Positions 17,861-27,388 of a DNA stretch of 64,000 nt are shown piece after piece; the first letter of the stretch is position 1, and each line of letters starts with the position of its first letter. The DNA lies in assembly GCA_902576785.1 (NCBI GenBank), contig CACGWC010000002.1:124001-188000 (forward strand), read 5' to 3'. This DNA is from an uncultured Pelagibacteraceae bacterium. GTDB lineage: Bacteria > Pseudomonadota > Alphaproteobacteria > Pelagibacterales > Pelagibacteraceae. Made by a program: the position numbers and the translations under genes. Under the pieces are notes generated by a model that was not told the origin of the DNA, searched no databases, and worked only from the letters and a program-made list of their open reading frames with translations.

Positions 17861-19330
17861 ATGACGGATCTTGAAAAACACGTAAACCAACCAGGTAGAG
17901 CTAAACTCGTCAAAAAGGTTAGAGAAAAAATAAACGAATTAGGAATTACTTATATCTATTATCAATTTATTTCAGTAACTGGAAGAGTTGTTGGAAAAGG
18001 AATACCAGCAGACCACTGGGAAAGAACTGCAGAAAAAGGTTTTCAATTGGTTTATGGAGCAACAGCAAACTTATTTTTAGATCGTCATAATAATTATATT
18101 GGTTATGGACCAGAAGCTATGGAATTGGTAGGAATACCTGATCCAGAAACTTTTGTTCAATTGCCTTGGGATAAAAGAGTTGGAAGAGTTTTTGTTACAT
18201 GTTTTAGAAATAGAGAAGAAAGAAAAAATCCAGGTGGTCATTTAACAAGTGACTGCAGAGGTAATCTTAGAATTTTCATGAATGAGTTCAAAAAGAAACA
18301 TGGATTAGAATTAAGAGTTGGAACAGAGCCTGAAATGATGTGGTTAACAAAAAATCCTGACGGAACTCCAACTGGACAAGGTTTCTCAAAACCTTTCTGT
18401 TATCATATTGATCAATTTGAATCATTAAGACCTGTGTTTATGAAGGTTATTGAATACGCAAAAGCGATGGGTCTTGATATGATCCAAGGTGACCATGAAG
18501 ATGCTCCTGGTCAATTAGAGCTTAACTGGACATTTGACAATGTTTTAAGAAATGCTGATAGATTATCTACGTATAGACAAATTTGTGCTCAAGTAGCAAG
18601 AGAACATAATCTTATAGCATGCTTTATGACTAAACCATTTATGGGAGTTTCAGCAAGTGGATGTCACACCAACATGTCTTTGTGGAAAGGTGGAAAAGTA
18701 TCAGTAAACAAATTGGGTAACAAAAAACTTCCAGGTGTAGAAGAAGTCTTTAGCTATGTATCCGGTGGAACTAATACTTTCATGCCAGATACTAAGGATA
18801 TGCAATTGCCTGGAAAGATTGGATTACAATCAATTGCAGGGATAATGAAACACTTACCAGCTTTAACAGCAATTGGTTCTTCGACAGTGAACTCATATAG
18901 AAGATTATGGGATCAAGGCTTTTGGGCACCAGTATATGCTGACTGGGGTTATCAAAATAGAACATGTGGTCTAAGAGTATCTGCTCCAGGTAGATTCGAG
19001 TACAGATCAGTTGACTCTATGCATAATCCATATTTATTAGGTGCAGCATTACTTAAAGCTTGTGATGAAGGAATATCTAAAAAAATGAAACCAGCTAAAC
19101 CAGAATCTAGAAATATATATGAAGCTCAAAAAGCTGGTAAAGATGTTAAAAAACTTCCACTAAGTTTAGGTGAAGCTTTAGACAGATTGGCAGAGGATGA
19201 AGTTATAAAATCATCAATGCCAGATGAAATGTATAAAGTATTTAATTGGTACAAACGAGATGAGTGGGAAAAATTCTTAGGTGCAACAACACAATGGGAT
19301 CTTGATACTTATCTGGATTGTTTGCCATAA
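17861..19330 (+). CDS. Glutamine synthetase family protein (paralog 1; GMAS/GlnT-related)
   Basis: GDHEDAPGQLELNWTFDN, GVSASGCHTNMSLW, RVSAPGRFEYRSVDSMHNPYLLGAALLKA. Confidence 0.88.
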   Translation: MTDLEKHVNQPGRAKLVKKVREKINELGITYIYYQFISVTGRVVGKGIPADHWERTAEKGFQLVYGATANLFLDRHNNYIGYGPEAMELVGIPDPETFVQLPWDKRVGRVFVTCFRNREERKNPGGHLTSDCRGNLRIFMNEFKKKHGLELRVGTEPEMMWLTKNPDGTPTGQGFSKPFCYHIDQFESLRPVFMKVIEYAKAMGLDMIQGDHEDAPGQLELNWTFDNVLRNADRLSTYRQICAQVAREHNLIACFMTKPFMGVSASGCHTNMSLWKGGKVSVNKLGNKKLPGVEEVFSYVSGGTNTFMPDTKDMQLPGKIGLQSIAGIMKHLPALTAIGSSTVNSYRRLWDQGFWAPVYADWGYQNRTCGLRVSAPGRFEYRSVDSMHNPYLLGAALLKACDEGISKKMKPAKPESRNIYEAQKAGKDVKKLPLSLGEALDRLAEDEVIKSSMPDEMYKVFNWYKRDEWEKFLGATTQWDLDTYLDCLP

Positions 19331-19347
19331 TTTAATAAGGAAATTAT

Positions 19348-20289
19348 ATGTGCGGAATAGCAGGATTAATTCATAGAGGAAATACATCAAATGTAGGTTT
19401 TGAACTCCAAGGAATGCTTCAAGCATTAAAGCATAGAGGTGAGGACTCAACTGGATATGCTTTGTATGGAAAAACTGATGGAGAAAATTTTATTATGCGA
19501 TTTAAGGTTGGTGAAAATGTTGCAGAGGGAAGCTCTTCAGTAAAAGAAGATGTATCAGTTTATGATGAAAGAAAAAAAATTGTTGATTCTTATCTTTCTG
19601 AGTTAGGCGCTAAAGTGATAAAAGAGGATAGAATTCTTCCTTATTCATTACGATATGAAATTCAGTATGACAAAGATTTAATGGAATTTTCTCAAAAAAT
19701 AGAAAGTGTTGAAGGTGTAGAAATATTATCTATGGGAAAATCTCTAGAAGTAATCAAAGATCTAGGAAATGCTGAAGTAGTTTGTAACAGATATAATTTA
19801 GATAAAGTTGTCGGGACACATGCAATTGGTCATGCTAGGATGGCAACAGAGTCGGGAGTGGATATTAAATCTGCTCACCCTTTTTGGGGCTATCCTTTTA
19901 GCGATGTATCAGTCGTTCATAATGGACAATTAACAAACTATTGGAATAATAGAAGAGTATTGGAAAACAAGGGTATGAGATTTATGTCAGAATGTGACTC
20001 GGAATTAATCGCTGTATATCTTGCAGAAAAAATGAGAAATGGAGCTACATTAGAAGAGGGAATGAAAGAGTCTCTCGTCGGTTTAGATGGGGTATTTACT
20101 TATTTTGTTGCTACAAAAGATAGCTTAGGAATGGCGAAAGATACAATGGCTGCAAAACCACTAGTATTGTATGAGTCAGATGATTTAGTTGCAATGGGGT
20201 CAGAGGAAATTGCAATAAGATCAATATTACCACAAGAAATTGAAACTTATGATCCTTTTGATGGAGAAGTTAAAGTATGGCAAATTTAA
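19348..20289 (+). CDS. mgsA: Class II glutamine amidotransferase (N-methylglutamate synthase subunit A / GlxB-like)
   Basis: N-terminal MCGIAGLIHRG with Cys2 nucleophile; GHARMATES; followed by mgsB/C-like genes. Confidence 0.87.
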   Translation: MCGIAGLIHRGNTSNVGFELQGMLQALKHRGEDSTGYALYGKTDGENFIMRFKVGENVAEGSSSVKEDVSVYDERKKIVDSYLSELGAKVIKEDRILPYSLRYEIQYDKDLMEFSQKIESVEGVEILSMGKSLEVIKDLGNAEVVCNRYNLDKVVGTHAIGHARMATESGVDIKSAHPFWGYPFSDVSVVHNGQLTNYWNNRRVLENKGMRFMSECDSELIAVYLAEKMRNGATLEEGMKESLVGLDGVFTYFVATKDSLGMAKDTMAAKPLVLYESDDLVAMGSEEIAIRSILPQEIETYDPFDGEVKVWQI

Positions 20290-21131
20290 AAACATCAGAA
20301 AAAAAAAGTAAAGCTCAATCAATGGGACTTCATACAGAAGTCTTAACTGGAAAAACACAACAAAAATTTTTTAATCCTGATGAAGCAGAGAATTTTTATT
20401 ACTTTGGGACATATGATGTAGATTTTAACAAAAGAACTGAAATTGACGTTAAGAACATGGATTGTCGTGAAGCAAATAAAAAAATTGATGAATTAATGAA
20501 AGATGGATACGGAACCATTGTAATAAAAAACCCTCAAGGGAAACATAGTTTGGGAGTTGGAATCCTCAATAAATTAAATTTAATATTTGAAGGTAGCTTA
20601 GGATACTTTGGATGTGGATCAATGGATGGTCCTATTGTTAGAATTAATGGAAGAGTGGGATGGTCATGTGCAGAAAATATGATGGCAGGAAAAGTAGTAA
20701 TTGAAAAAAATGCAGGTTCATGTTTTGGTGCGGCAATTAGAGGTGGAGATCTGATATGCAAAGGAAGCGTAGGTGCCAGAACAGGAATTGATCAAAAAGG
20801 TGGAACAATAATTATTGGCGGAGATGCTGGCGCTTTTACAGGTTTTATGATGCAGAGAGGGCGAATTATTATTCTTGGAGATGTTGGAATAAATTTAGGA
20901 GATTCTATGTATGATGGGACAATTTTTGTAGGTGGAAAAATTGGATCATTTGGTAGTGATGCTGTCGAAGCTGAATTAACTGATTCAGATCAAGACTGGC
21001 TTAAAAGAAAATTAAAGGTTGCAGAGATCGGAGAAAATTTCGATGTTTCTAAGATGACCAAAGTTGTAGCAGGAAAAAAACTTTGGAATTACGATGCTCT
21101 TGAACCTACAGAAAAAAAAGGAGCAATTTAA
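20277..21131 (+). CDS. mgsB: GXGXG (GltB C-terminal-like) protein, N-methylglutamate synthase subunit B
   Basis: Repeats GSLGYFGCGSMDG, GDLICKGSVGARTGIDQKGGTIIIGGDAGAFTGFMMQRGRIIILGDVG. Confidence 0.87.
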   Translation: MANLKTSEKKSKAQSMGLHTEVLTGKTQQKFFNPDEAENFYYFGTYDVDFNKRTEIDVKNMDCREANKKIDELMKDGYGTIVIKNPQGKHSLGVGILNKLNLIFEGSLGYFGCGSMDGPIVRINGRVGWSCAENMMAGKVVIEKNAGSCFGAAIRGGDLICKGSVGARTGIDQKGGTIIIGGDAGAFTGFMMQRGRIIILGDVGINLGDSMYDGTIFVGGKIGSFGSDAVEAELTDSDQDWLKRKLKVAEIGENFDVSKMTKVVAGKKLWNYDALEPTEKKGAI

Positions 21132-22523
21132 ATGGCAAAGAAAAAAAATGGTAATGGAAAGTCAAACGGACATTCTAATGGTAATGGAATAGCTTCAAGA
21201 AACAAAAGTTTGTTAGGACACAACGCTATTTTTACTCCAGAAGTTATGGACGACATACATATCAAAGCGGAATTAGGAAGATACAGAATGAGAGGAATGG
21301 CTTTGATGAAAAAGATACCTACTTTCGATGATCTAGTTTTCTTGCCAGGTACATTAACAAGATTTGTTATTGAAGGTTACAGAGAAAAATGTGAGACCAA
21401 AACTATTATTGGTCCTAGATGTGAAAATCCAATTGAACTTGATATTCCAGTTTACATTACGGGAATGAGTTTTGGAGCTTTATCTTATGAAGCAAAAACT
21501 GCATTAGCTAGAGGTGCTACAATGGCTGGTAGCGCAACATGTTCTGGTGAAGGTGGAATGATACCAGATGAGAGAAGATATTCAGAAAAATGGTTTTATC
21601 AGTGCATACAATCAAGATACGGTTTTAACCCACACCATGCACAACTAGCTGATGGAATTGAGGTATTTATTGGACAAGGACAAAAAGTTGGAATGGGTGG
21701 TCATTTGATGGGTCAAAAAGTTACTGACCAAGTTGCAGAAATGAGATCGCTACCTGCGGGTATTGATCAAAGATCTCCAGCAAGACATCCTGATTGGCTG
21801 GGTCCAGATGATTTAGCTTTAAAAGTTCAAGAGCTTAGAGAATTAACAAAAAACAAGGTACCAATTCAATTAAAACTTGGAGCAGCTAAAGTGTATGATG
21901 ATGTAAGGATGGCAGCAAAATGTGATCCAGATTCAATTTATCTTGATGGAATGGAAGGTTCAACAGGTGCTGGACCACACATTGCAGCTGCAAACACAGG
22001 TATCCCAGGAATAGCAGGAATTAGAGAAGCAAGAAGAGCTTTGGATGATGTAGGTAAAACTGGAAAGGTAACTTTAATTTATGCAGGTGGTGTTAGAGAT
22101 GGAGCAGATATGGCTAAAGCTTTAGCACTTGGTGCAGACGCAATTGCAATCGGAACAGGAGCAATGGTGGCATTAAATTGCAATAAAGAAATACCAGAAT
22201 CTAATTTTGAAAAAGAAATGGGTGTTCCCGCAGGTCATTGCTATCACTGTCATACCGGTAGATGTCCAGTAGGAGTTGCTACTCAAGATCCTAAATTAAG
22301 AAAAAGATTAAATCCTGATGATGCAGCATTAAGAGTTTATAATTACTTGCATGCGATGACATTGGAGGCTCAATTGTTGGCTAGAGCATGTGGAAAAACA
22401 AATATTCACTCGCTAGAACCAGAAGATATGGCTGCATTAACAATGGAGGCTTCTGCTTTAGCTAAAGTACCTCTTGCAGGAACAAATCATACAGTTGGAG
22501 TTAAAGATTTCCATAAAATCTAA
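21132..22523 (+). CDS. mgsC: FMN-binding glutamate synthase-like protein, N-methylglutamate synthase subunit C
   Basis: YITGMSFGALSYEAKTALARGA; CYHCHTGRCPVGVATQDP Fe-S cysteines. Confidence 0.9.
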   Translation: MAKKKNGNGKSNGHSNGNGIASRNKSLLGHNAIFTPEVMDDIHIKAELGRYRMRGMALMKKIPTFDDLVFLPGTLTRFVIEGYREKCETKTIIGPRCENPIELDIPVYITGMSFGALSYEAKTALARGATMAGSATCSGEGGMIPDERRYSEKWFYQCIQSRYGFNPHHAQLADGIEVFIGQGQKVGMGGHLMGQKVTDQVAEMRSLPAGIDQRSPARHPDWLGPDDLALKVQELRELTKNKVPIQLKLGAAKVYDDVRMAAKCDPDSIYLDGMEGSTGAGPHIAAANTGIPGIAGIREARRALDDVGKTGKVTLIYAGGVRDGADMAKALALGADAIAIGTGAMVALNCNKEIPESNFEKEMGVPAGHCYHCHTGRCPVGVATQDPKLRKRLNPDDAALRVYNYLHAMTLEAQLLARACGKTNIHSLEPEDMAALTMEASALAKVPLAGTNHTVGVKDFHKI

Positions 22524-22531
22524 TAGCAAAT

Positions 22532-22942
22532 ATGCCAAAGAAAAAAGGTAAGAAAAAAGCCAAATCAAAAGAGATCAAAGGTCAATTAGGAAAGAAAAAA
22601 GAAACTGCAAGAGAAAAAATGATTGGCCAAACAATTGGCTACCGATATGATGTTAATCTTTTGCCTGACTATAGTCGACTAACTCCATTTTTAAAAAAAT
22701 ATATAGAAGCTATGGGTTGGGATGATCTTAATTGGTTAGAAGATGTTCATATGGGTTATGAAGAAAATAGACCCGCTGTTTTTGATAGAAATGCTAACGG
22801 TTGGGTAACGATACCAAGTAAAATAAAATTACCTAATAATCAGCAGGATAGAGATATGATAGCTAGAGAATTATTGGTAAAGTTTCAAATGTCGCCGAAT
22901 CATCCTCTGGTTGACCTTAAAAAAGCATATTTAAAATTCTAA
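22532..22942 (+). CDS. Small protein of unknown function with Lys-rich N-terminus
   Basis: 136 aa, 9 bp downstream of mgsC on the same strand; no family recognised. Confidence 0.65.
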   Translation: MPKKKGKKKAKSKEIKGQLGKKKETAREKMIGQTIGYRYDVNLLPDYSRLTPFLKKYIEAMGWDDLNWLEDVHMGYEENRPAVFDRNANGWVTIPSKIKLPNNQQDRDMIARELLVKFQMSPNHPLVDLKKAYLKF

Positions 22943-23059
22943 TTTTCAATTTCAAGTTGATAAAATAATTATTAACTTCTACTTTTTATAAATAAAATAA
23001 AATTGTCAGCGTAAAAAAAATTTCATAGAGTCTATTAACTATTAATAGGAGAGAGAAAT

Positions 23060-24460
23060 ATGACTGATCAATTAGGTGCTCTCACAACCTTATTTACAGA
23101 ATTTTACTATTGGGTAACTGTGGTTCTTATGTTTTTGATCCACGTGGGTTTCTGTATGTATGAAGTTGGGGCATCTCGTTACAAACATCACCAACACACT
23201 CTTATGAAAAATACAATGCTGATACCACTGGTAACAGTCACATGGTTTTTCTTTGGTTGGTGGATATACTGGGCATTTCCAACAGGACCCGGATTAGCTC
23301 CGTCGATTATGACCGAAAGTACTGGTCTAGTTCTTGGAGGTGGATTTGGTGGAAATGATCTTGCTAACCCTACAAATGCATTGATGGCCGTAAATCTTAA
23401 TGATCATATAATGGGTGTCTTCTGGGCAGCCTTTTTATTATTTTCATGGACTGCAGCTTCAATTGTATCTGGAGCGGTTATTGAAAGGATAACTACTTTT
23501 GCATTTGGAATACTTGCAATTGCAATTGGATCTGTTTTCTGGACAATAGATGCTTCATGGGGATGGCATTTTGATGGATGGATGTTAAAAATATTAGGAT
23601 ATCACGATGCTTATGCTTCCGGAGTAATTCACGCAATTGCCGGAGGTTTTGCCTTAGGTGTTCTAGTTGTTTTAGGACCAAGAATTGGAAAATTTTCATC
23701 TAGCGGAGAACCAAGAAACATTGGACCAAGAAATCCTTGGTTAGTGACTGTTGGATTATTTTTAATCTATACAGGTTTTTGGGGCTTTTACGCAGCATGC
23801 AATGTTCCGATTTATGATCTTGGACCAGAATATGGTATGGAAGGTGTAACTTTCTTTACTGCAACGAACATCTACCTAACTCCAACCACACTTAGCGGAA
23901 TAACGATGAACTTTTTAATGTCGTTATCTGGGGGGTTGTTAGCAGGATATGTGATCTCGAAGGGAGATCCTTTCTGGACTTATTCATCAGGACTTGCGGG
24001 AATAATATGTGCATCTGCAGGTAATGATTTATATCATCCAATACAATCAATGATAATCGGTATGATCGGAGTAGTTATAGCTTACAAAATGCATTACTGG
24101 GTCGAGAAAAAATATAAAATCGACGATGCAGTTGGAGCAGTAGCTGTTCATGGTTATGCTGGATTTGTTGGTCTTGTGATATGTGGTTTCGTTTTAAATG
24201 GTTATCCTTCATCTGGATACAGTGTTGGAGCTATGTGGGATGGAACTAATTATGCAGCAATTAATCCTCTTGGAATGTTTATCGGTGCAATAATAATGTT
24301 TTTTGTACTAGGTATGCTTCCTGGATATATAATTGCAAAAGTTCTTCACGGAATGGGTAAATTAAGAATACCAAGAGAAGTAGAACTTGCAGGACTTGAC
24401 TATACAATTATGGAAGAGGCTAAAGAAGACGAAAAAGCTGTAGTCTCGGCCAGTAGATAA
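23060..24460 (+). CDS. amtB: Ammonium/methylammonium transporter (Amt family)
   Basis: Multi-TM; SWGWHFDGW, GVIHAIAGGFALGVLVVLGPRIGKF, AVHGYAGFVGLVICG. Confidence 0.85.
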   Translation: MTDQLGALTTLFTEFYYWVTVVLMFLIHVGFCMYEVGASRYKHHQHTLMKNTMLIPLVTVTWFFFGWWIYWAFPTGPGLAPSIMTESTGLVLGGGFGGNDLANPTNALMAVNLNDHIMGVFWAAFLLFSWTAASIVSGAVIERITTFAFGILAIAIGSVFWTIDASWGWHFDGWMLKILGYHDAYASGVIHAIAGGFALGVLVVLGPRIGKFSSSGEPRNIGPRNPWLVTVGLFLIYTGFWGFYAACNVPIYDLGPEYGMEGVTFFTATNIYLTPTTLSGITMNFLMSLSGGLLAGYVISKGDPFWTYSSGLAGIICASAGNDLYHPIQSMIIGMIGVVIAYKMHYWVEKKYKIDDAVGAVAVHGYAGFVGLVICGFVLNGYPSSGYSVGAMWDGTNYAAINPLGMFIGAIIMFFVLGMLPGYIIAKVLHGMGKLRIPREVELAGLDYTIMEEAKEDEKAVVSASR

Positions 24461-24473
24461 AGGAGGTATGTAA

Positions 24474-24695
24474 ATGGCAACAGTATCAAATTGGATAGAT
24501 CATTTAAGTGCCTCTGAGGTACAAGGATCTGTCTATCCAGGTGTTGGTTCGGAAGGAGTGCTAGTTATAATAGCAATTCTTATTTGGGTTGGCTGGCATG
24601 TTATTTCATCTAAACAAGAAGATGGTAAGATGAATGCAATTGTCAGAAAAAAACCAAGTGCTAACGACTGGAAAAGCAATATAACAGACGGTTAA
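24474..24695 (+). CDS. Small single-TM protein co-encoded with ammonium transporter
   Basis: 73 aa; RBS aaggagg; TM GVLVIIAILIWVGWHVI. Confidence 0.6.
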   Translation: MATVSNWIDHLSASEVQGSVYPGVGSEGVLVIIAILIWVGWHVISSKQEDGKMNAIVRKKPSANDWKSNITDG

Positions 24696-24704
24696 AACTT
24701 TTAA

Positions 24705-24739
24705 GAGGGCGCATGAAATACTGTGCCCTCTTTTTTTTT
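24705..24739 (+). terminator. Rho-independent terminator downstream of the amtB/small-protein unit
   Basis: GAGGGCGCAtgaaatacTGTGCCCTCttttttttt: 9-bp stem with one G-U, then T-run. Confidence 0.93.
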
Positions 24740-24740
24740 A

Positions 24741-24905
24741 ATGCAAAATTCTGAAGAAAATAATCAAAATGAAAATAAAACTCCTAGCAAAATGGCACGT
24801 CTTGCATGGCCAAAAGCAAAGTATGGAGTAATTATCGCGATATTAATTATTATTGGTGTAAATTTAATTTATTACAAAGATTTCTTTTTATCATTTTTTA
24901 AATAA
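24741..24905 (+). CDS. Small single-TM protein (likely start ATG24741 rather than 24723)
   Basis: MQNSEENNQNENKTPSKMARLAWPKAKYGVIIAILIIIGVNLIYY…; ATG24723 would lie inside the terminator T-tract/stem. Confidence 0.5.
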   Translation: MQNSEENNQNENKTPSKMARLAWPKAKYGVIIAILIIIGVNLIYYKDFFLSFFK

Positions 24906-24922
24906 TTGTGTTACGTTATTAG

Positions 24923-26248
24923 ATGGCAAAAAATTTATTTAAAATTTCAAAACAAAAAAAAATTAAATATTTTTTGATAAGTTTTGTAGATTTATTTGGT
25001 GTCTTAAGATCAAAATTGGTTCCTGCTCATGCAATAAAAGATATGCAAGTAAATGGTGCTGGATTTGCTGGATTTGCAGCCTGGCTAGATATGACACCAG
25101 CTGATTCTGATATGTTTGCAATACCTGATCCTGACAGTTTAATTCAACTACCATGGAATAAAGAAGTTGGTTGGCTAGCTTCAGATTTATGGATGAATGG
25201 TAAACCAGTCGATGCTTCACCAAGAGTGATGTTAAAAAAACAAATAAAAAAATTATCTGAATTGGGATATAGCATGAAGTCAGGTGTGGAGTGTGAGTAT
25301 TTTTTGATTTCTCCTGATGGGAACGCAATTGCAGATAATAGAGATACTCAATCTAAACCTTGTTATGACCAGTCTTCATTAATGAGAAGATATGAGCTTA
25401 TAAAAGAAATATGTGATTGTATGATTGAAATGGGATGGGGTCCTTATCAAAATGACCACGAAGATGCTAATGGGCAATTTGAAATGAATTGGGATTATTC
25501 AGATTGTCTAAAAACTGCTGATAGACATACTTTTTTTAAATTTATGGTTAAAACTATTGCAGAAAAGCATGATTTGAGAGCAACATTTATGCCAAAACCT
25601 TTTGAAAATTTAACTGGTAACGGATGTCATGCACATATTTCTTTATGGAAAGGAAAGAAAAATATCTTTCTTGATAAACATGATAAGCTTGGGCTAAGCA
25701 AGACAGCTTATAACTTTTTAGGAGGTATCATGAAACATGCTTCATCCTTATCTACTTTTTTTAATCCAACAATAAATAGTTACAGACGAATAAATGCTGC
25801 ACCAACGAAATCTGGGGCCACATGGTCTCCAAGCAGTATATCATATACAGGAAATAACCGTACACATATGATAAGGGTCCCTGATCCAGGAAGATTTGAA
25901 TTAAGACTTATGGATGGATCCGCAAATCCTTATTTACTTCAAGCTAGTGTATTAGCCGCAGGAATGGAGGGATTAAGTAAAAGAATTAATCCTGGCAAGC
26001 CTCTTTTTTGTAATATGTATGAGGATTATAAAAAATATCCAAACCTTTCTAAATTACCAAATGAACTAAAAGATTCTCTTGATAAAATTGAAAATAATAA
26101 AGAAATGAATAAAGCATTTGGAACAGAAGTAATTAAAAGTTACGTCAAGTTAAGGACTTCGGAATTAAAAGATTTTAATGATAACGAAAAATTTGATAAG
26201 TCCAAACCAATTACAAAATGGGAAAGACAGAATACTCTAGACTGTTAA
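24923..26248 (+). CDS. gmaS: Glutamine synthetase type III family / gamma-glutamylmethylamide synthetase (paralog 2)
   Basis: KIKYFLISFVDLFGVLRSKLVPAHAIKDMQVNGAGFAGFAAWLDMTPADSDMFAIPDPDSLIQLPW; NDHEDANGQFEMNWDY; C-terminal …NTLDC; resembles GmaS/GlnT proteins from memory. Confidence 0.75.
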   Translation: MAKNLFKISKQKKIKYFLISFVDLFGVLRSKLVPAHAIKDMQVNGAGFAGFAAWLDMTPADSDMFAIPDPDSLIQLPWNKEVGWLASDLWMNGKPVDASPRVMLKKQIKKLSELGYSMKSGVECEYFLISPDGNAIADNRDTQSKPCYDQSSLMRRYELIKEICDCMIEMGWGPYQNDHEDANGQFEMNWDYSDCLKTADRHTFFKFMVKTIAEKHDLRATFMPKPFENLTGNGCHAHISLWKGKKNIFLDKHDKLGLSKTAYNFLGGIMKHASSLSTFFNPTINSYRRINAAPTKSGATWSPSSISYTGNNRTHMIRVPDPGRFELRLMDGSANPYLLQASVLAAGMEGLSKRINPGKPLFCNMYEDYKKYPNLSKLPNELKDSLDKIENNKEMNKAFGTEVIKSYVKLRTSELKDFNDNEKFDKSKPITKWERQNTLDC

Positions 26249-26249
26249 A

Positions 26250-27383
26250 GTGAAAAGCTTTGATAGTTATAGAAAATGGAAATATACAAGATTTTTATCG
26301 AATAAAAACTATAGTTTTAATCGAAAATATATTTTAAATATTATTTCGTCAAAAATAATCACTGATGCGTTTAATTCTATATCTAAGTGGAAAAACTATA
26401 AAAAAACACCACTATTAAAATTAGAGAAACTAAACAAAAATTTAAAACTTAACAATATTTTTTATAAAGATGAGTCAAAAAGATTTCATTTAAAATCATT
26501 TAAAGCTTTAGGTGGAGCATATGCTGTAGAAAAAATATCTAAAAGAAAAAAAAACATAATAATATCATCTGCAACAGCTGGAAATCATGGTAGATCAGTT
26601 GCTTGGGGCGCTCAAAGATTGGGTTTGCAATGTAAAATTTTTGTTAGTCAATATGTAAGTGAAGCGAGAGTAAAAGAAATTGAAAAATTTGGAGCTGATG
26701 TAATTAGAGTTAAAGGTAATTACGAAAACTCATTAAACGAGTGTAAAAAACTATCAAAAAAGAATAATTGGAATATTGTTCAAGATGTATCTACGAAGAA
26801 TTATAGTTATGTTCCCTTGTTAACTATGGCTGGTTATTCAATTATGATTAAAGAAATTTCAAAACAAACTACGCATTATATTACACATATATTCCTTCAA
26901 GCTGGCGTCGGTGGCATGGCAGCAGGTGTAGTTGCAGGAGTTGCAAAATATTTCAAGAGAATTCCTAAAATAATAATAGTTGAACCTGATGGAGCTGATT
27001 GTGTACTTCAAAGTATAAAAAGCAAAAGATTAAAAAAAATTAAAATAAAAAAAGAAAGTATAATGGGTGGTATGTCATGCAATGAAATGTCTCTCATACC
27101 ATGGCATGTATTAAAAAAGGCTAGTGATTGTTGTATAACTGTAAATGACTCAAAAGTTCCTAAAACTGTTGCAATGCTAAAAGACAAGAAACTGAGTAAA
27201 AGATCAATAATAGGTGGTGAATGTGCTACACCAGGAATTATCAGTCTTATTAGTCTCTGTAATAATCCTAAAACAAAGAAATTAATAAATCTTAACGAAA
27301 AATCTAACGTTTTAGTTATTGGATGCGAAGGTAATGCAGATGTAAAACTTTATAAACAATTGCTATCTAAAGGCAGAAAGTAA
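26250..27383 (+). CDS. PLP-dependent fold-II lyase (diaminopropionate ammonia-lyase/threonine dehydratase-like)
   Basis: RFHLKSFKALGGAYAV PLP-Lys motif; SSATAGNHGRSVAWGAQRLG; GTG start. Confidence 0.75.
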   Translation: MKSFDSYRKWKYTRFLSNKNYSFNRKYILNIISSKIITDAFNSISKWKNYKKTPLLKLEKLNKNLKLNNIFYKDESKRFHLKSFKALGGAYAVEKISKRKKNIIISSATAGNHGRSVAWGAQRLGLQCKIFVSQYVSEARVKEIEKFGADVIRVKGNYENSLNECKKLSKKNNWNIVQDVSTKNYSYVPLLTMAGYSIMIKEISKQTTHYITHIFLQAGVGGMAAGVVAGVAKYFKRIPKIIIVEPDGADCVLQSIKSKRLKKIKIKKESIMGGMSCNEMSLIPWHVLKKASDCCITVNDSKVPKTVAMLKDKKLSKRSIIGGECATPGIISLISLCNNPKTKKLINLNEKSNVLVIGCEGNADVKLYKQLLSKGRK

Positions 27384-27388
27384 ATTAT

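Noticed and set aside
22943-23059. Possible riboswitch or sigma-54 promoter upstream of amtB
   Set aside because: No convincing conserved stem-loop or GG-N10-GC element recognised; too AT-rich to call by eye.
15503-25328. Minus-strand ORFs 15503-15784, 16427-16618, 17426-17686, 17716-17913, 20534-20761, 23493-23699 and 24963-25328
   Set aside because: Antisense to strong plus-strand metabolic genes; Leu/His/Gln-rich translations typical of shadow frames.
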